Shown: positions 26,413 through 38,038 of the stretch, piece by piece | Position numbering within the stretch: the first letter of the stretch is position 1 | Layout of the letters: each line of letters starts with the position of its first letter | Assembly: GCF_021134715.1 (NCBI RefSeq) | Contig: NC_060028.1 | Location: 518,501-582,500 of the forward strand | Source: Daphnia pulex | Taxonomy: Eukaryota; Arthropoda; Branchiopoda; Diplostraca; Daphniidae | DNA length: 64,000 bases | Direction: 5' to 3' | Translations under genes and position numbers: made by a program | The notes under the pieces: generated by a model | The model's input: only the letters and a program-made list of their open reading frames with translations | What the model was told of the DNA's origin: nothing | The model's database searches: none

Positions 26413-29400
26413 CTACGTACCGAAATGGAATTCGCCTTTAACAGCGAAGTAGCCTTTTTCGTCCTTGGGATCTGTCATCGACAGCAACTGAACGCTCTCA
26501 ACCACCTGCCACCAAAATAAAATGTTTAACCTTGGGAATATCAGCTGATTTGGCACTGCGTGAATATTTTGTTGTTACCTGTCGACCGAAGACGCAATCA
26601 ACGTGTTTTTCGTACAAATGGGAGGCCACAGCCTTGATCCCCTGAGAAAAAACCGAAAAAAGAAGAAAAACAAAATTTAATTAATGACAATTTCCCATAA
26701 TTTGTAAATTGTTCGAGCGAGCTTTAGCTCGCGATGAGCAATTTGGATTGTTGGGGGAATGGAGTGAAGACATTGACTGTGTGCGACCTCTATATTTCAG
26801 CTGCTTCTCAGCAAACAAAAGAACAACAAAAACGGGGGATAGGTGAGAGATGGCGCTCAGGTGGGCGGACCTTTCCCTTAGACACATCAGAATTGGAAGC
26901 AAAAACAAACTGTGGATCTGGCTTAACGGAAAATGTGTAAGGTGATCCATGGTTCAAATGGCCTATTTGTTGTTGTTGTTCTGATCGCCTTTATTGGCGG
27001 GATTGGGTGAGCCACGGTCGAAATTGGATCTGCGGCTATCATTGTTGTATCTAGCAAAAAGATAGAAGGAAAGAGGAATTAGTGGGCCGTCAATAATCAG
27101 ATGCTGCACCTAATTCAAGTTAAATAATATAATGATAACGGGAATGAAGTGGGCGGGATGGGTGGTTAGAAGACAGTCAATGTCTTCACTCCATTCCCCC
27201 AACAATCCAAATTGCTCATCGCGAGCTAAAGCTCGCTCGAACAATTTACAAATTGTCGGTAAATTCGTTCGACATTGACTGTGTCTTTAAAGCAAGATAT
27301 AATCAGATATAATAAGATATAAGATAAGACCCCCTGATGGTCGACAGTTACCAACGCCTGATTGAAAATTGGAGCTCGTGGGAGCCCTGCTGGACTGTGT
27401 AACATGGATGCGCCACCAAATCGGCATTTCGTCTAAAAAGGCGTCAATACTCTTTCATACGAATAGTTGTCGGAGGGTTCCTTCCCACCGTGCTGCAGCT
27501 CTTGCTGGAATGAAAATTAACAAGGAAAAGCTAATACCTCCTTGACGCCAGACAACAGAGAGTTGTGGTTCCGTTGCTTACACCAACTGCTCCAAGCGAC
27601 CTCAGCGGACTGGTATGCAGGGTGCGTATTCGATCGAATTGCTCCCAGTATGAGCTCGATAATTTCCTTCGGAAAGGTTCGTTCTTCCAGACAACTCCGG
27701 AGAACCACCGAGCGATAAAACAGATGGATTCGTTCCTGTCAATGGATGACCCTCCCCCAACGGGGAGATCAGCCTACTTGGATGGGAAGAGAAGGAGCGG
27801 AATTTCCGTTGCTAGCTCTATCAGGGACGGGAGGTCAGTGGTGTTGCTAGGGCAATCTCGGCTAGTTTCCTAGTCCTTATTCGTTTCATACTGCCCCCCT
27901 CCCTTCTTTAAAAAGGATGCATCCGACGCCCTGGACAAATCCGTCGTCGGGAAAACTGAGCGGACGGCCAGATGTAAAATCTGCCTTTGAAACCACCCAA
28001 GAAGGATTTCTAAGAGCCTCTTGTAAACGTGCCGAAAGCGTAAATTGCTCTCTTGACCTGATCAGATGATCATCCGGTTTGGAATCTAAGGGGATCCGAA
28101 GAGCACGGAAGTGTGCTGGGGCAATTCTATACCCGTGCGCCGAGATTAAAATCTCATCCCAATAAAGTTCGAGGCGAAGGTCGTTCTTCCGCAGGAAGGT
28201 TACCACTCCCCTTGCTAGTCTGGTGAACGCCCATCACATTGAGTTTAAAACGAAGGAGGGGGGGGGCACGAATTCGAAGAAAACGCCCCCATTTAAACTG
28301 AAGGAATTTCAAAAGGCCTTCAAAAATAGGAAAAAAAATTGAGACCGACAAGTATGAGTCAATCAAGTTCAACTTGGTGAGCCAACCCGCTCCCGAATAA
28401 TTGGACGGGATCACAAATAGAATTTAGTTGTAGATATGGGGCCACCGTTGATAAATTCCACCGATCGAAAGCCGGTCTTGACAATTTAACATAAAAACGC
28501 GCTATGCGTCCAAGAGAAAAAACCCATAAAAGGAAAGGAGAATAGATTGGACATACCGAGATCCTTTAAAATTGGAATAGCGACCGCCTGAAGATGAAGG
28601 GGGGTGGCTGAAATCGCGACTCGATTGGCGTTGATCATGACCACCTTTAGATCCGGGCGCGCGAGGGGCTCCCGCGTTTTCGAGAGCGTTCAGAGTTTTC
28701 ACTTGCTCGACCAGGGCCTGGGTGAACTTCGGACCGAAGAGGTGTTCTCCACCCGTTGGCAGGACAGCTTTGTCGTCTAGCAGTCCAATATTCTGCGGGT
28801 AGATTTGGGCCAGAATGTTGCGGCGTCGCGCGTTCGTGATGTCGTGGTACACCACCGCCCAGAGCTTCAGAGCTGTTTTGACCGCCTTGGCGTCGGCTCG
28901 GGATTTCTTCTTTTTCTTGAGCCGACTTGCTAGAAACATGATGGGCTTGACTAAGTCAAGGATCTTGAAGGTTTGATTTCTGTAGATTTTCTCGATTGGG
29001 TCGATGTTGACCTTGGCTGCCGAAGATGACTTAACTGCCTTCAGCCGGATGTAGAATGCATCATCTAGATTGGGGTTGATCAGCAGGTCGGCGTTCTTCT
29101 TTAGCTTGGGTCTAAAGGCCTCTCTAGCACTTTTCGCTCGAGTGTCATCTAAACCCGATACGACCCAGTCGGCCAAACTAGCTGACTTTTCACTTGAGAG
29201 ACGAAATTTCTTTACGCCTCCTCTTCTTGATGAGTCGGAGCCTGAACTACTAGAATTTGAGCTAGAATCGCTTGACTGTTCGGGATCCGACATGATGTTT
29301 GCACAACGAGAGCGAAAAGAGATCTGATGTGTCTAAGGGAAAGGTCCGCCCACCTGAGCGCCATCTCTCACCTATCCCCCGTTTTTGTTGTTCTTTTGTT

Positions 29401-30162
29401 TGCTGAGAAGCAGCTGAAATATAGAGGTCGCACACAGTCAATGTCGAACGAATTTACCGACAATTCACGTATACCGCCAAAGGCGATTTTGTTTTTTTTA
29501 CTTTTCGATTAAGGCTGGGATCTTTGGACAATTTGAGGAGAGTTACGTGCGGCGTGAATCTGTCCCCGTCTATTAGCGTGAGGCCGGCCGTTTGGCAACG
29601 TTCACGTAACGATTTGGAAAGATGAATCAGGTGCTCTGTGCCTTCACTTTCTTCTTTCACACTGGCGTAGATGACTTTGTTGTTAAAGTGGCCAACCTGT
29701 GCCAAGTGGAGGTCCAGCTGTTGAGTTTGTGGCCTGGAAGTCGAGAAGACTCTCACCGTTTCCTCCAGAACCTGATTGGCCCTTGTCAAAGACAAATGGA
29801 CAGTTGTTGATTGCTCCCCCCTGCTGTGTAACACACACGTAAATCACCTGACCAAATCCTCTGGGCTCGACAGGTGTGCAACTGCCAGCGTGATGTGGAG
29901 AGTTGATGGAGACACCAGGGCGCTGCTCAACTCGGGTTCCTGCTCCAATATGGTCCTGTGAACGTTGTGGACTGCTTCCACGATCTGCCAAGAATTGAAA
30001 TGTTACCTCCACAGACAAACTGGACATATGCTTTTGAATTTTGATTGATACCTGACAATCTGAAATTTGGACAGCAAAGAAGTGATTGGCCCTGGGCGTT
30101 TTATTTTTAGACTCGTGCCCTTTCTTCCATTTGGAATTCCGTAGTACCGGGCCGCCGCTCAT
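26413..30162 (-). CDS. AKAP7-like 2H phosphodiesterase-family protein, unit 1
   Basis: Five exons on minus (30162-30052, 29984-29848, 29781-29502, 26641-26579, 26505-26413) give 227 aa. The protein has the 2H fold marks of the AKAP7/AKAP18 central domain: NHFFAVQIS near residue 26, first H-x-T at LHITLAV (H67, T69), VGHFNNKVIYASV (112-124), second H-x-T at PHVTLLKLS (H161, T163), and a C-terminal FAVKGEFHF strand. 2H proteins bind or hydrolyse nucleotide phosphodiesters (2'-5' or 2',3'-cyclic); the AKAP7 domain binds AMP/CMP. The PKA-binding helix of vertebrate AKAP7 is not evident. Intron 2 is 66 nt. Intron 3 is 2,860 nt because it holds the elements at 26,703-29,461; in units 2 and 3 it is 96-97 nt. 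All coding exons are open. Expression through the enlarged intron is uncertain. Confidence 0.85.
26703..27250. mobile_element. 548-bp inverted-repeat element in AKAP7-like intron 3
   Basis: Element with inverted ends of about 75 bp (TGTAAATTGTTCGAGCG ... CGCTCGAACAATTTACA), each containing a small GCGAGC/GCTCGC stem. AATT lies on both sides (26,699 and 27,251). Its inner part (about 26,772-26,893) is the reverse complement of the right end of the neighbouring DIRS-like element (29,325-29,447), so it is probably a short non-autonomous relative or derivative of it. It is absent at the same place in units 2 and 3. Treated as a fossil; it codes for nothing complete. Confidence 0.7.
27255..29461 (-). 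mobile_element. DIRS-like tyrosine-recombinase retroelement, fossil
   Basis: A 2.2-kb element with inverted ends of about 30 bp (GTCGGTAAATTCGTTCGAC ... mirrored at 29,443-29,461) flanked by AATT. Coding traces on minus, in family order: a gag-like region (about 28,500-29,293, with an acidic Ser-rich start and a later NARRRNILAQIYP stretch), reverse-transcriptase remains (about 27,890-28,410) and the N-terminal part of a tyrosine recombinase (about 27,517-27,708). Inverted ends plus this gene order fit the DIRS group. It is much shorter than whole members and is broken, with several breaks. It is missing from the sister units, so it entered after the tandem duplication and is probably fairly young. 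Confidence 0.65.
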
Positions 30163-31880
30163 CTTCCTGATGAAGTGTAATATTTTAAGGTGGAAAAAAG
30201 TCGTTAAAAAGTGCATATGCAACAGCAGGTGGCGCGTATAGTCGAGACAAAGCCAAACCCCACAGCAGCAATTGTCGCATTACGTACGGTTTTTATCTTT
30301 TTCTTTCTCTTCTCTCTGGTAAAAAAGCGTATCGGCAACGTTTTCACCTGACAACCAGCAAAGAGAAAGTGATCAGTTGTTGATGGGTATTTATTTATAA
30401 ATGTTGTTGTTGTTGCTGTCAATTCGGAAAATTACAGACGAAGAAGAAAAAAGAAAGCGTTGTCGCCAGATTGCTGGGTAATTGAACTCGTCGATGACTG
30501 ACAATGACTCATGCACTCATGTGTGTTGTGTTTGAATAAATGTAGGTCAAACAAGAAGTCGGAAGAAAAGACGGTCACGTCAGTCACACAAAGAATTTTC
30601 GATTGTATTCACGCTGGACGCTCATTCTTCACCAACAATGGCCGTCAAGAGAGAACGAAAACATTCGTGAGAAAATCTCTCCAGTCGGAATCGTCAACAC
30701 ACAAAATCGGAAGGAAATAATAAAGAGACTGGTGATATATTCACAAACCGAAAAAATAAAAATTCAAGCCCGTTATTATGACCGGGGGTAATATCGGTAA
30801 GAAAGCTAGAAAAACCGTTGTTAAAAAAAAGTTTCTTAACTAATAAAATCACGAAAGTTTAACTATTTCTCACACAAGAAATTAAACTTTTTGCAGTTGG
30901 TGGGAATGATTAAAAATAAATGCCAAGGTTCTGTAATAATAAAGAACAACGGAATTTCTTGTCGCCAAAATGGCGCACGTTTTATAATAAGTATATATTG
31001 TGTGTTGTTTCAGCTTAGCTTGTGCCTTATTGAGTCTCTGCGCCTTAAATGGAGTGAAAGTCTATGATGTAAAAATCACACAGGGGTCCCATTTAGAAAT
31101 ACTTGGATGCTGGGCAGCATAGAATATTATTATAGTGAATGCGCCCTGACTCTGCAACATATTAAAAACCATCAAAATGATACTGCCAATGTATAGCTTA
31201 GAACTCTCTCTACTTATACTATCAAGGCCTCAGGGTACCCACCCAAAAATTAAACTCAAAATTGTTCAAAAAAAGATGCAAACAATGACGAGGTGTAATA
31301 ATAACACGACCACTAGAGTAAATGAGACAAACTAGTTCCAGGGGATTTGCGTATTAGCCTTGTTATAATTCAATTGGTGATGATGGTGAAGAACAAGCAC
31401 GAGCTCCCCCGAGAATATAAGGAGAGAGTTAGACACTCTGTGACATGGCGCTAGCTCGGGGTTCAGTTCAAAGAGGTTAGAAGAAGAAGAACAACTCCTT
31501 TCTATTTTATATGGGTGTGTGTAACAATAGAGAACTCTCTCTCTCTCCTGGAACATCTAGTAGCTGCTAGAGTCTAACTAATTACGACGTCTTCTCCTAA
31601 TAAGGAGCCGCTGTATATACCCACCTTCATTGTGTACTAGTGTCTGATTTTTACATGTCTTTTCTCACTGGTTAGATTGTGTAATATTTGACCTTGTTTT
31701 CTCTATACTAGCTGTATGCTAATGAGACAAAAAAAATTTAATTTTTCAATCAACTTTTTTTTTTAAATTTTTCAATCAGAGACGGGGAAATTATTATTCC
31801 AATTTTATTATGTATGCGGGTCAATTTTTTCGATCGAAACAAAATGAGCGAAATTTTGATGTTGTGAACTTTCACACACA
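30163..31880. other. Upstream region of the AKAP7-like gene, unit 1
   Basis: AT-rich DNA between the AKAP7-like start and the short ORF at 31,881. No TATA box is evident before the AKAP7-like ATG. Open frames on + near 30,511 are not kept in unit 3, so they are not called. Nearly identical to 42,095-43,828 in unit 2. Confidence 0.5.
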
Positions 31881-32039
31881 ATGGCCACCACCACCACCAG
31901 TTCAGCCGAATATGATGAATATCAAAAGGAGTCATTCGTCATTTTGAAACCTTCCGGCTCTCTGGCTGGATATAGTTTATTTATAACGAGGTTTCACCGC
32001 TCCCAGCCCGACTTTATGCATATATTATTAATGGTGTAA
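31881..32039 (+). CDS. Candidate 52-aa small ORF, unit 1
   Basis: ATG-to-stop frame of 52 aa beginning MATTTTSSAEYDEYQKESF and ending HILLMV. The same frame is present in unit 2 (43,829-43,987), where two single-base changes give one silent and one M-to-V change. In unit 3 the core is kept with one in-frame codon gain but the start region has shifted. No domain is recognised and no signal peptide is seen. It could be coding or chance. Confidence 0.25.
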   Translation: MATTTTSSAEYDEYQKESFVILKPSGSLAGYSLFITRFHRSQPDFMHILLMV

Positions 32040-35000
32040 CGTATAGCTTTTACACGTGCCCATTTATACCCACAGTATACTACGACGACTACTATAGACT
32101 ATAGTATCTACTATGTGTGTTATTATTCTCCATACAAGTGTCCAATATCATCACCTTTTCTTTTTGGTAAAATTTTCCAGTCCCGCCCAATTGATGGATT
32201 GTTATATGCGGTGCTGTGTGTGTGTATTATTTTTACAAAAAATAAAATAAAATAGAACAAACTTTTTATTTTAAATAAGGACAAAATGTTGGCGATCAAA
32301 TAAAACGATCTAAATACCTTAGCAAAGCGAATTCTTATTTTATTATGTAAATAAATAAACTGACACACTTATTGCGGAATAAACCGAATACAGTTATATA
32401 AATAAATGGAATTGTCTAATTCTCGTTTTTCCTGGGTGAAATTGTAGAAACACGATGGAAAACTATTCCAGGTATTTATTATTTCTTTTCAGTTGGCAAA
32501 ATATGCATAAATTTATTACATAGCAGCAGCTAGAGGCCCCGCTATTACATGAACGTGAAAAATTCTTTTGGCGCAGCAGCGGTGAAAGGGATAGAGGGTC
32601 ATTGATTTTTCCTTTTTTTCTTTTTTTATTCTCTAATAATTTAAGCGCAAATTTGTAATATTTATTTCGATGCGACGCGGCTGCTGCCGTGAGTTTCACC
32701 ACGTCAATTTATTTTTTTCTGGCCGCCCATTATAACCGATAATATACAAAGTATATGCAAATCTTTTCTCGGCGGGTCTTCTATTCTATTTGTTCACAGA
32801 AAACCCCCTCAAAAGTCTGAAATATAAATTTCATTGCCGAGAGAAGAAGAAGCTAAGTTTGTGTGGCAATTAAAATGTATACACTATACCATAGTCTCTC
32901 CTCCGCATATATTTTTTCCGTTTGGGAATTTATTTATTTTATTCATCGGCCCGGAGAATAACAAGTATTTGCCCCAGGGGCAGGAATAATTTCATATAGA
33001 AGAAAGACATGTGAAATAACTTTACCGCGATGATCTTATGACATCAATTTGCATACGAGCATATACACAGGGGGTGGGTGGGTCATCGTAAATAAGTTAA
33101 GAAAAAAGACAATAAAAAATCCAAATTATTTGTTTTCTCTAAATTTCAATTTATATGAAATTATTTATAATTCCGACACGATGAATAATTAAAATTAAAA
33201 AAAATCGCTGGCGGGTCAATAATAATTTTTAAATTTGTTCGACTATTCCTTTCACTTTTTATATACTAAAACGACACTTTGAGTCGAGCTGTGTGTGACT
33301 TTTATATCTTTAAAATATTCATGGGACGACATCACATCATAATAGAACCGTCCGCACACATGACGTAATTCGAGTCCATAAATGTGTAAACGTCTTGAAT
33401 TTCCCCCCTTCCATCCCCATCAGTATATAGTGGGGTAAAAGTCCGTTCTGTTTTTCTTTCTTTCTTTCGTGTGAGAAATTTTTCGGTTTTCTTACATGTC
33501 CATAAATTATTGCGGGACCGTAAAAAAAGACCCTCGACTTCCGGCGAGTGTGTGTCTGCGCTAGCTCCTCCGGATTTGAACCCACCAGTCGAAATACGAC
33601 ACTATATGGTTGTATAAGGTAACAAACGAACAAAACAACAACCCAGTCAGTGAGTTGTTTTTGTGGGGCATGGATAAAATGCCGGAGGCTATTGGCCGCA
33701 GGCGATGTATAAAAGATCGATCGACGATGATGATTGAAACCGTGATTTCGTTTCTTCATCATCGTATTATAGGCTAGTACTCTTATTGTTGCGTGAAATA
33801 TTATTCATTTTGTGATGTGTGCGGGGTGTGTTTGATGAATGGCATTTCACATTTATTCAGACGCTGTAGAACGATTGAGACCGTATAGTCGTATACTCGG
33901 CCTATATTTACAGACGATATTATAGCGGAGAAAATAATAATTGAATGCCAGCAGAGACGGGTTTTCTTCTTATTTTACCTTTAATAGAAATATAGAAATG
34001 GATACAGCGGATGGAAGAGAAAAACGGGCTGATGGATCGACGTTCTGATGCACATTGTGCCATTGTTTGCCTGGCCAATCGTCTCTACTGCAGTCATATT
34101 GAATGGCACGCATGTTTATTATTATTATAAGAAGAAGAAGAAAAAATCTTCTTCACAATAAACAAACAAGTCGTGACGCAATGATGGAATAATAGCTCGG
34201 GAAAAAAGAATAAGAAAAATGTTTTGTGTGTTATTTTCTCCGGCGATTCCTATCGCGACTGTGCTGCGCGCAGCGATTAGGGTTACATGTAGCACACACA
34301 CCTGTGTGTCACGAAACGTATCTATTCAAGCTCATAGATAAGGGGGGAAGCCAAAATCAAAGATTTTACAATATTTTCCCATCAAGAATAGAGAAAAAAT
34401 GAACATGGAAAATGGCCATTTTGGCTGATTGAATATTATATACGACGAGGCCTATACACCTCCCAAATAGGTTAAACGTGATGTCCAGCAACTTGTTCCA
34501 CTCACACCGAAAATGTGTACATGTGGGAAAAGGAACAAAACAGGACGAGGCGTGACTGGCAGCACACAAGGTGCAAGCTTATAGTATAAGTAGCATCTTT
34601 TTAGATATAGTACTACAGGGGCGGCTATATCACTGTGGGAAATGTATATCACAGCAAATCCGGGCGGTAAAAACTATGGACACAGAAGCGGACACGAGAT
34701 CAAAAGATGCCCCTGAGAATTTAGATTTTCTTTCGGGGAATTTTTCTAGTCGAGAGAGAAAGTGATGGCGGCTTTAGATGTTGCAAAAGGATATTACAAA
34801 TAAATTTTAACAAATGTCCAAATATGTATTCCGTGTGTAGATACTACTCCCGGCAGCATCCGAAAGATTATGACATCATAGGCAAACATTTTTATTTTTT
34901 TATTTTATACGAGCGCCAATGAAAAACGTTTTAAAATTCCTTATAAAGAACATTTGTGAATATGACGTCTTATTTCTGGGCTGAACAAAAATTACGTCGC

Positions 35001-36170
35001 AACATTTTTCTTCCATATAGTATAATTACATATGCAAATTATCCCTTTTTTCCTTGTTACCTATATTCCTATATCCATCGATATGTAACAACCGCGCACA
35101 ACAATTGATAATTAGATTCAATAGCCTATTATAGCTTCCGGGGCTATTCGATCTATTTTGTTATTAACGAGGTGAGCTGAAGAAAATGGATATCTCTCTC
35201 TATTCAGATTACATAGGTTGATACCATATCATTCCCGAATATAATTTTTGTTTTTTTCTCACGTCATCGATTCCCGAACGAACGTGCCATAATTCACCTG
35301 GAAGGCATCACATTCACTGGCGATATATAATACAACAACCGCATCTGATATGGAGAGAGAGTGCTGTGCTGTGGACTGGTTTTCTATATCCACATATGAT
35401 GCGGATTGATACGTGAGCTGTGTCGATTCGTCGACACCTTTTTCCTTTTCCCGACAAAATGCATGCGTTTATACCATACGTGTGTGTGTGTAGGCTATAT
35501 ATGCTTTCCTTTTTTCGTGTCTATTATTTTAGCTGCGGGGAGGATATAACTCTTTCTTGTTATCTCTTTTTCTCTCTATAAAAAGAAATATGTTATTTTA
35601 GGCTACTACTTATTATTATTATTATTTTGTCCCGCCCGAATTGCGTCAAGTCACTATGGCCGCCATTTTGAAATTTTTGACAGTCGTTCGCGTGTCCTCA
35701 ATCCCCCCATCGCTGTGCATGGATGATTCTATAATACGATGATGGAGCTCATTTTCAATTGTGTGGATGAAGAATATAAAAGGATTGAGGACATCCCTAG
35801 AAAATGTCGACGACAATTATACCCAGAGTCACATGTCGTCAAAGTTACAAAAACTGATGGATGATCGTGGAATCAATGGGGAGGAAACAAAAATGGCCGA
35901 CCGGAACAGAAGCTATACAGAAAAACAAGATTTTGATGGATGGAAACTTTTGTAAAACGATTCCTATCGGTTGAAATTGATCACGTGCTGGTTTGATACA
36001 AAAGGAGCCACTGGTTTTTCCAGATTTATCGACGATCGAATATCTGAAAAATATAATCCGAGTAGAGTGAAAGTTTCGATACCAAACTCTTGTCATTTAG
36101 TACACGTCAACTTAAACACGTTTGATGGCGAATACGTGATCAAAATGATATTGCACAGCTCATGTTTAAT
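32040..36170. other. Intergenic DNA of tandem unit 1
   Basis: About 4 kb between the AKAP7-like and GT31-like genes, rich in TTA/TTATTA and GTGT simple repeats. No gene supported. A 64-codon frame at 35,761 is identical in unit 2 but shifted in unit 3 and is not called. The corresponding DNA is at 43,988-48,086 in unit 2 and about 55,904-62,210 in unit 3. Confidence 0.5.
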
Positions 36171-36173
36171 TGG

Positions 36174-36218
36174 TATAAAACAATGCAGATGTATTCGATT
36201 TTGATTAGTAGCTAATCA
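36174..36218 (+). promoter_or_regulatory. TATA box and palindrome before the GT31-like gene, unit 1
   Basis: TATAAAA at 36,174-36,180, then a perfect palindrome arm pair GATTAG/CTAATC at 36,204-36,218 where transcription should start. Kept in units 2 (48,087) and 3 (62,211). Confidence 0.55.
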
Positions 36219-36268
36219 GCAACGCAACCTGGTACATCTCTGAAAAGGTAACCTCTGTACAAGAGAAA

Positions 36269-37750
36269 ATGGCATCATTTCATTTAATTACGTTAATTAT
36301 CGTTGTAATGGCTTATTCGTCGTCTGCATTGATCGACATCAATCAATGTATTTCGTATCGTTATTTGCCCTGTATCAACGGTAAGAATCAAGATCCTACC
36401 CTCATATCCAAGGATGAAACTATCATCAAATACAACGAGTCCACGTGCATTGTCTACCAATACGTCCCGTGCCGGGACGGTTTGAAGAGTTTGTCCCTGA
36501 TGTACAACAATGCCAGCAAAGGTGTTGACCAGTCGACCAGCTGCCAAAGCAAAACGGCCCTGGCCACCGCCTTGCTGACCAAAAGTTACTGCGAATCGAA
36601 TTTAACCAGCTGCCTGGGTCAGAAAGATGACATCACCATCGAATTGAAGAACAAAGCAAACGATTGGGAGATTCGATACCACAAGTCCGTCAACGAGAAG
36701 AAATTCCTGTCCGATTACATGGTGTCCGTTTGGGACACTAGGATCATCGATGAAGAAGCGGAAAAAGCCAAGCCCATCAAGGATCGAATGCGGGACTACA
36801 TTCGTTATTCGGTACACAATTATTATAATTATTATTTTATTAATTAATTAATTATTATTATTATTATTTAAGGTGGCCCGTTTGGGTCTACGCGAATTGG
36901 TCAACGTGCCACCACTCATACCAGATTTCGGCGTCGTTTACAACGACATTTTATCGATCAAGTATCCCATCAACGTCCCTGGGTGTTACAAAAACGGGGC
37001 GGCAACGTCCCTTTATCCCAGTTTGTTTGTGGCCGTCTCGGGAGTGGCATCAACCGACATCAACAACCAGAAAAGACGCGACGAAATTCGAACCATTTTC
37101 AACAAGGAAATCCCAGACCTGAAGAAAAATCTCTTCAGTTCAATCAATTTCGCATTCTTCCTGGGCCAACCGGTAGATGTTGCCAACCAAAATCTCGTCG
37201 ACCAGGAGAGCGCCAAGAACAAAGATGTCATCCAGGTGGACATGATCGACAATGGCAAGAACGACTCGATGAAAATGGCCGCCATCTTTAATTGGGTTCG
37301 GCAATTTTGCGGTGATGTCGACGTCGTTTTCAAGATCGACGAGAATTTCCAAATATCCACGTTGAGGAAACTCGGTTCGGCGTTGACGGATAAACTTATT
37401 CCCGACACTTTTGTCTACGGCGTCAAGGGAGACATGCGCCCACAACGAGAAGGTAATATTTAAATTTCAACTTTATTTTAACAAGAATTTTATTTGACCT
37501 GATGATTTTATTAATAGTTGGAAAACGGATGATTACAATGGAGGAATTTCCCTGGAAAACTTTACCTGCGTATTTCAACGGATTGGCTTATTTCATCACC
37601 GGCAATATGATCGAACCTTTAATGGCGGCCTTCCAGACTGTTCCCATGCTTCCATTGGAAGACGTTTATTTGGGCATTTGCATCATCAAATCCGACATGA
37701 AGCTATATACTTATTGCGGAAGGGACATTGGCACCAGTAAATGTTTTTAA
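36269..37750 (+). CDS. Secreted GT31 (beta-1,3-galactosyltransferase-like) protein, unit 1
   Basis: Three exons (36269-36811, 36873-37452, 37518-37750) give 451 aa. Residues 1-20 are a signal peptide or signal anchor. An N-terminal Cys-rich region (to about 180) is followed by GT31 landmarks: KRRDEIRTIF (248-257), FAFFLGQP (274-281), DSMKMAAIFNWVRQFC (about 312-327), FKIDENFQI (334-342) where active enzymes have the DDD motif, PAYFNGLAYFITGN (391-404) and LEDVYLGIC (421-429). GT31 enzymes transfer Gal or GlcNAc from UDP-sugars in the Golgi, with the DxD motif binding the metal-UDP. Here the motif reads DEN, so metal binding may be altered; the protein may be a divergent enzyme or a lectin-like derivative. 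The motif is the same in all three copies. The short introns are AT-rich, including TTATTA runs. Confidence 0.8.
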
Positions 37751-37784
37751 AAGTTGCAAATTTTCGCAAATTTTACATCCTTCC

Positions 37785-37884
37785 CCTGACGACACTGGCA
37801 TTTCTAATGGATTGTGATTGATTATTTAAGCTAAAAAATGTTGTAAAATAATTAAAATCCATTGGAAATGTCAGTTTCGTCAGG
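37785..37884. repeat. Hairpin of 100 bp behind the GT31-like gene, unit 1
   Basis: Arms CCTGACGACACTGGCATTTC and its near reverse complement (25 of 28 positions pair), separated by about 44 bp, starting 35 bp after the stop codon. It may be a small MITE or a 3' UTR stem. Confidence 0.65.
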
Positions 37885-37890
37885 TTGGAT

Positions 37891-38038
37891 AATGTTGGAT
37901 ATCATATATTTCTTAATCTACTGATGGACTAAAACTACATGTAGTTTTAAACTAAAATTTTATGTAACTAAAATTTAACTAAAACTACATGGAGTCTAGT
38001 CCATCAGTAGATTTACAAAATATGATATATCCGACATT
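37891..38038. repeat. MITE-like inverted repeat of 148 bp, unit 1
   Basis: Inverted arms of about 58 bp with few mismatches, opening AATGTTGGATATC and closing GATATATCCGACATT, around a centre with ACTACATGTAGT. It was present before the unit was duplicated, since all three units have it. Confidence 0.65.

Noticed and set aside
27565-27873. 102-codon + frame in the DIRS-like element
   Set aside because: Antisense shadow of the element's own minus-strand remains.
29824-29847. A 24-nt intron with a CAGCAG acceptor in the AKAP7-like gene
   Set aside because: Too short to be spliced. The acceptor at 29,782 gives a 66-nt intron, keeps the frame and removes the TAG seen in unit 2, so unit 2 is not a pseudogene.
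30511-30720. 69-codon + frame upstream of the AKAP7-like gene
   Set aside because: Shifted by an inserted base in unit 3; low-complexity Lys/Ser-rich; probably promoter DNA.
35761-35955. 64-codon frame (MWMKNIKGLRTSL...) in units 1 and 2
   Set aside because: Identical only because the two units are nearly identical here; in unit 3 single-base and triplet indels shift it. No coding support.
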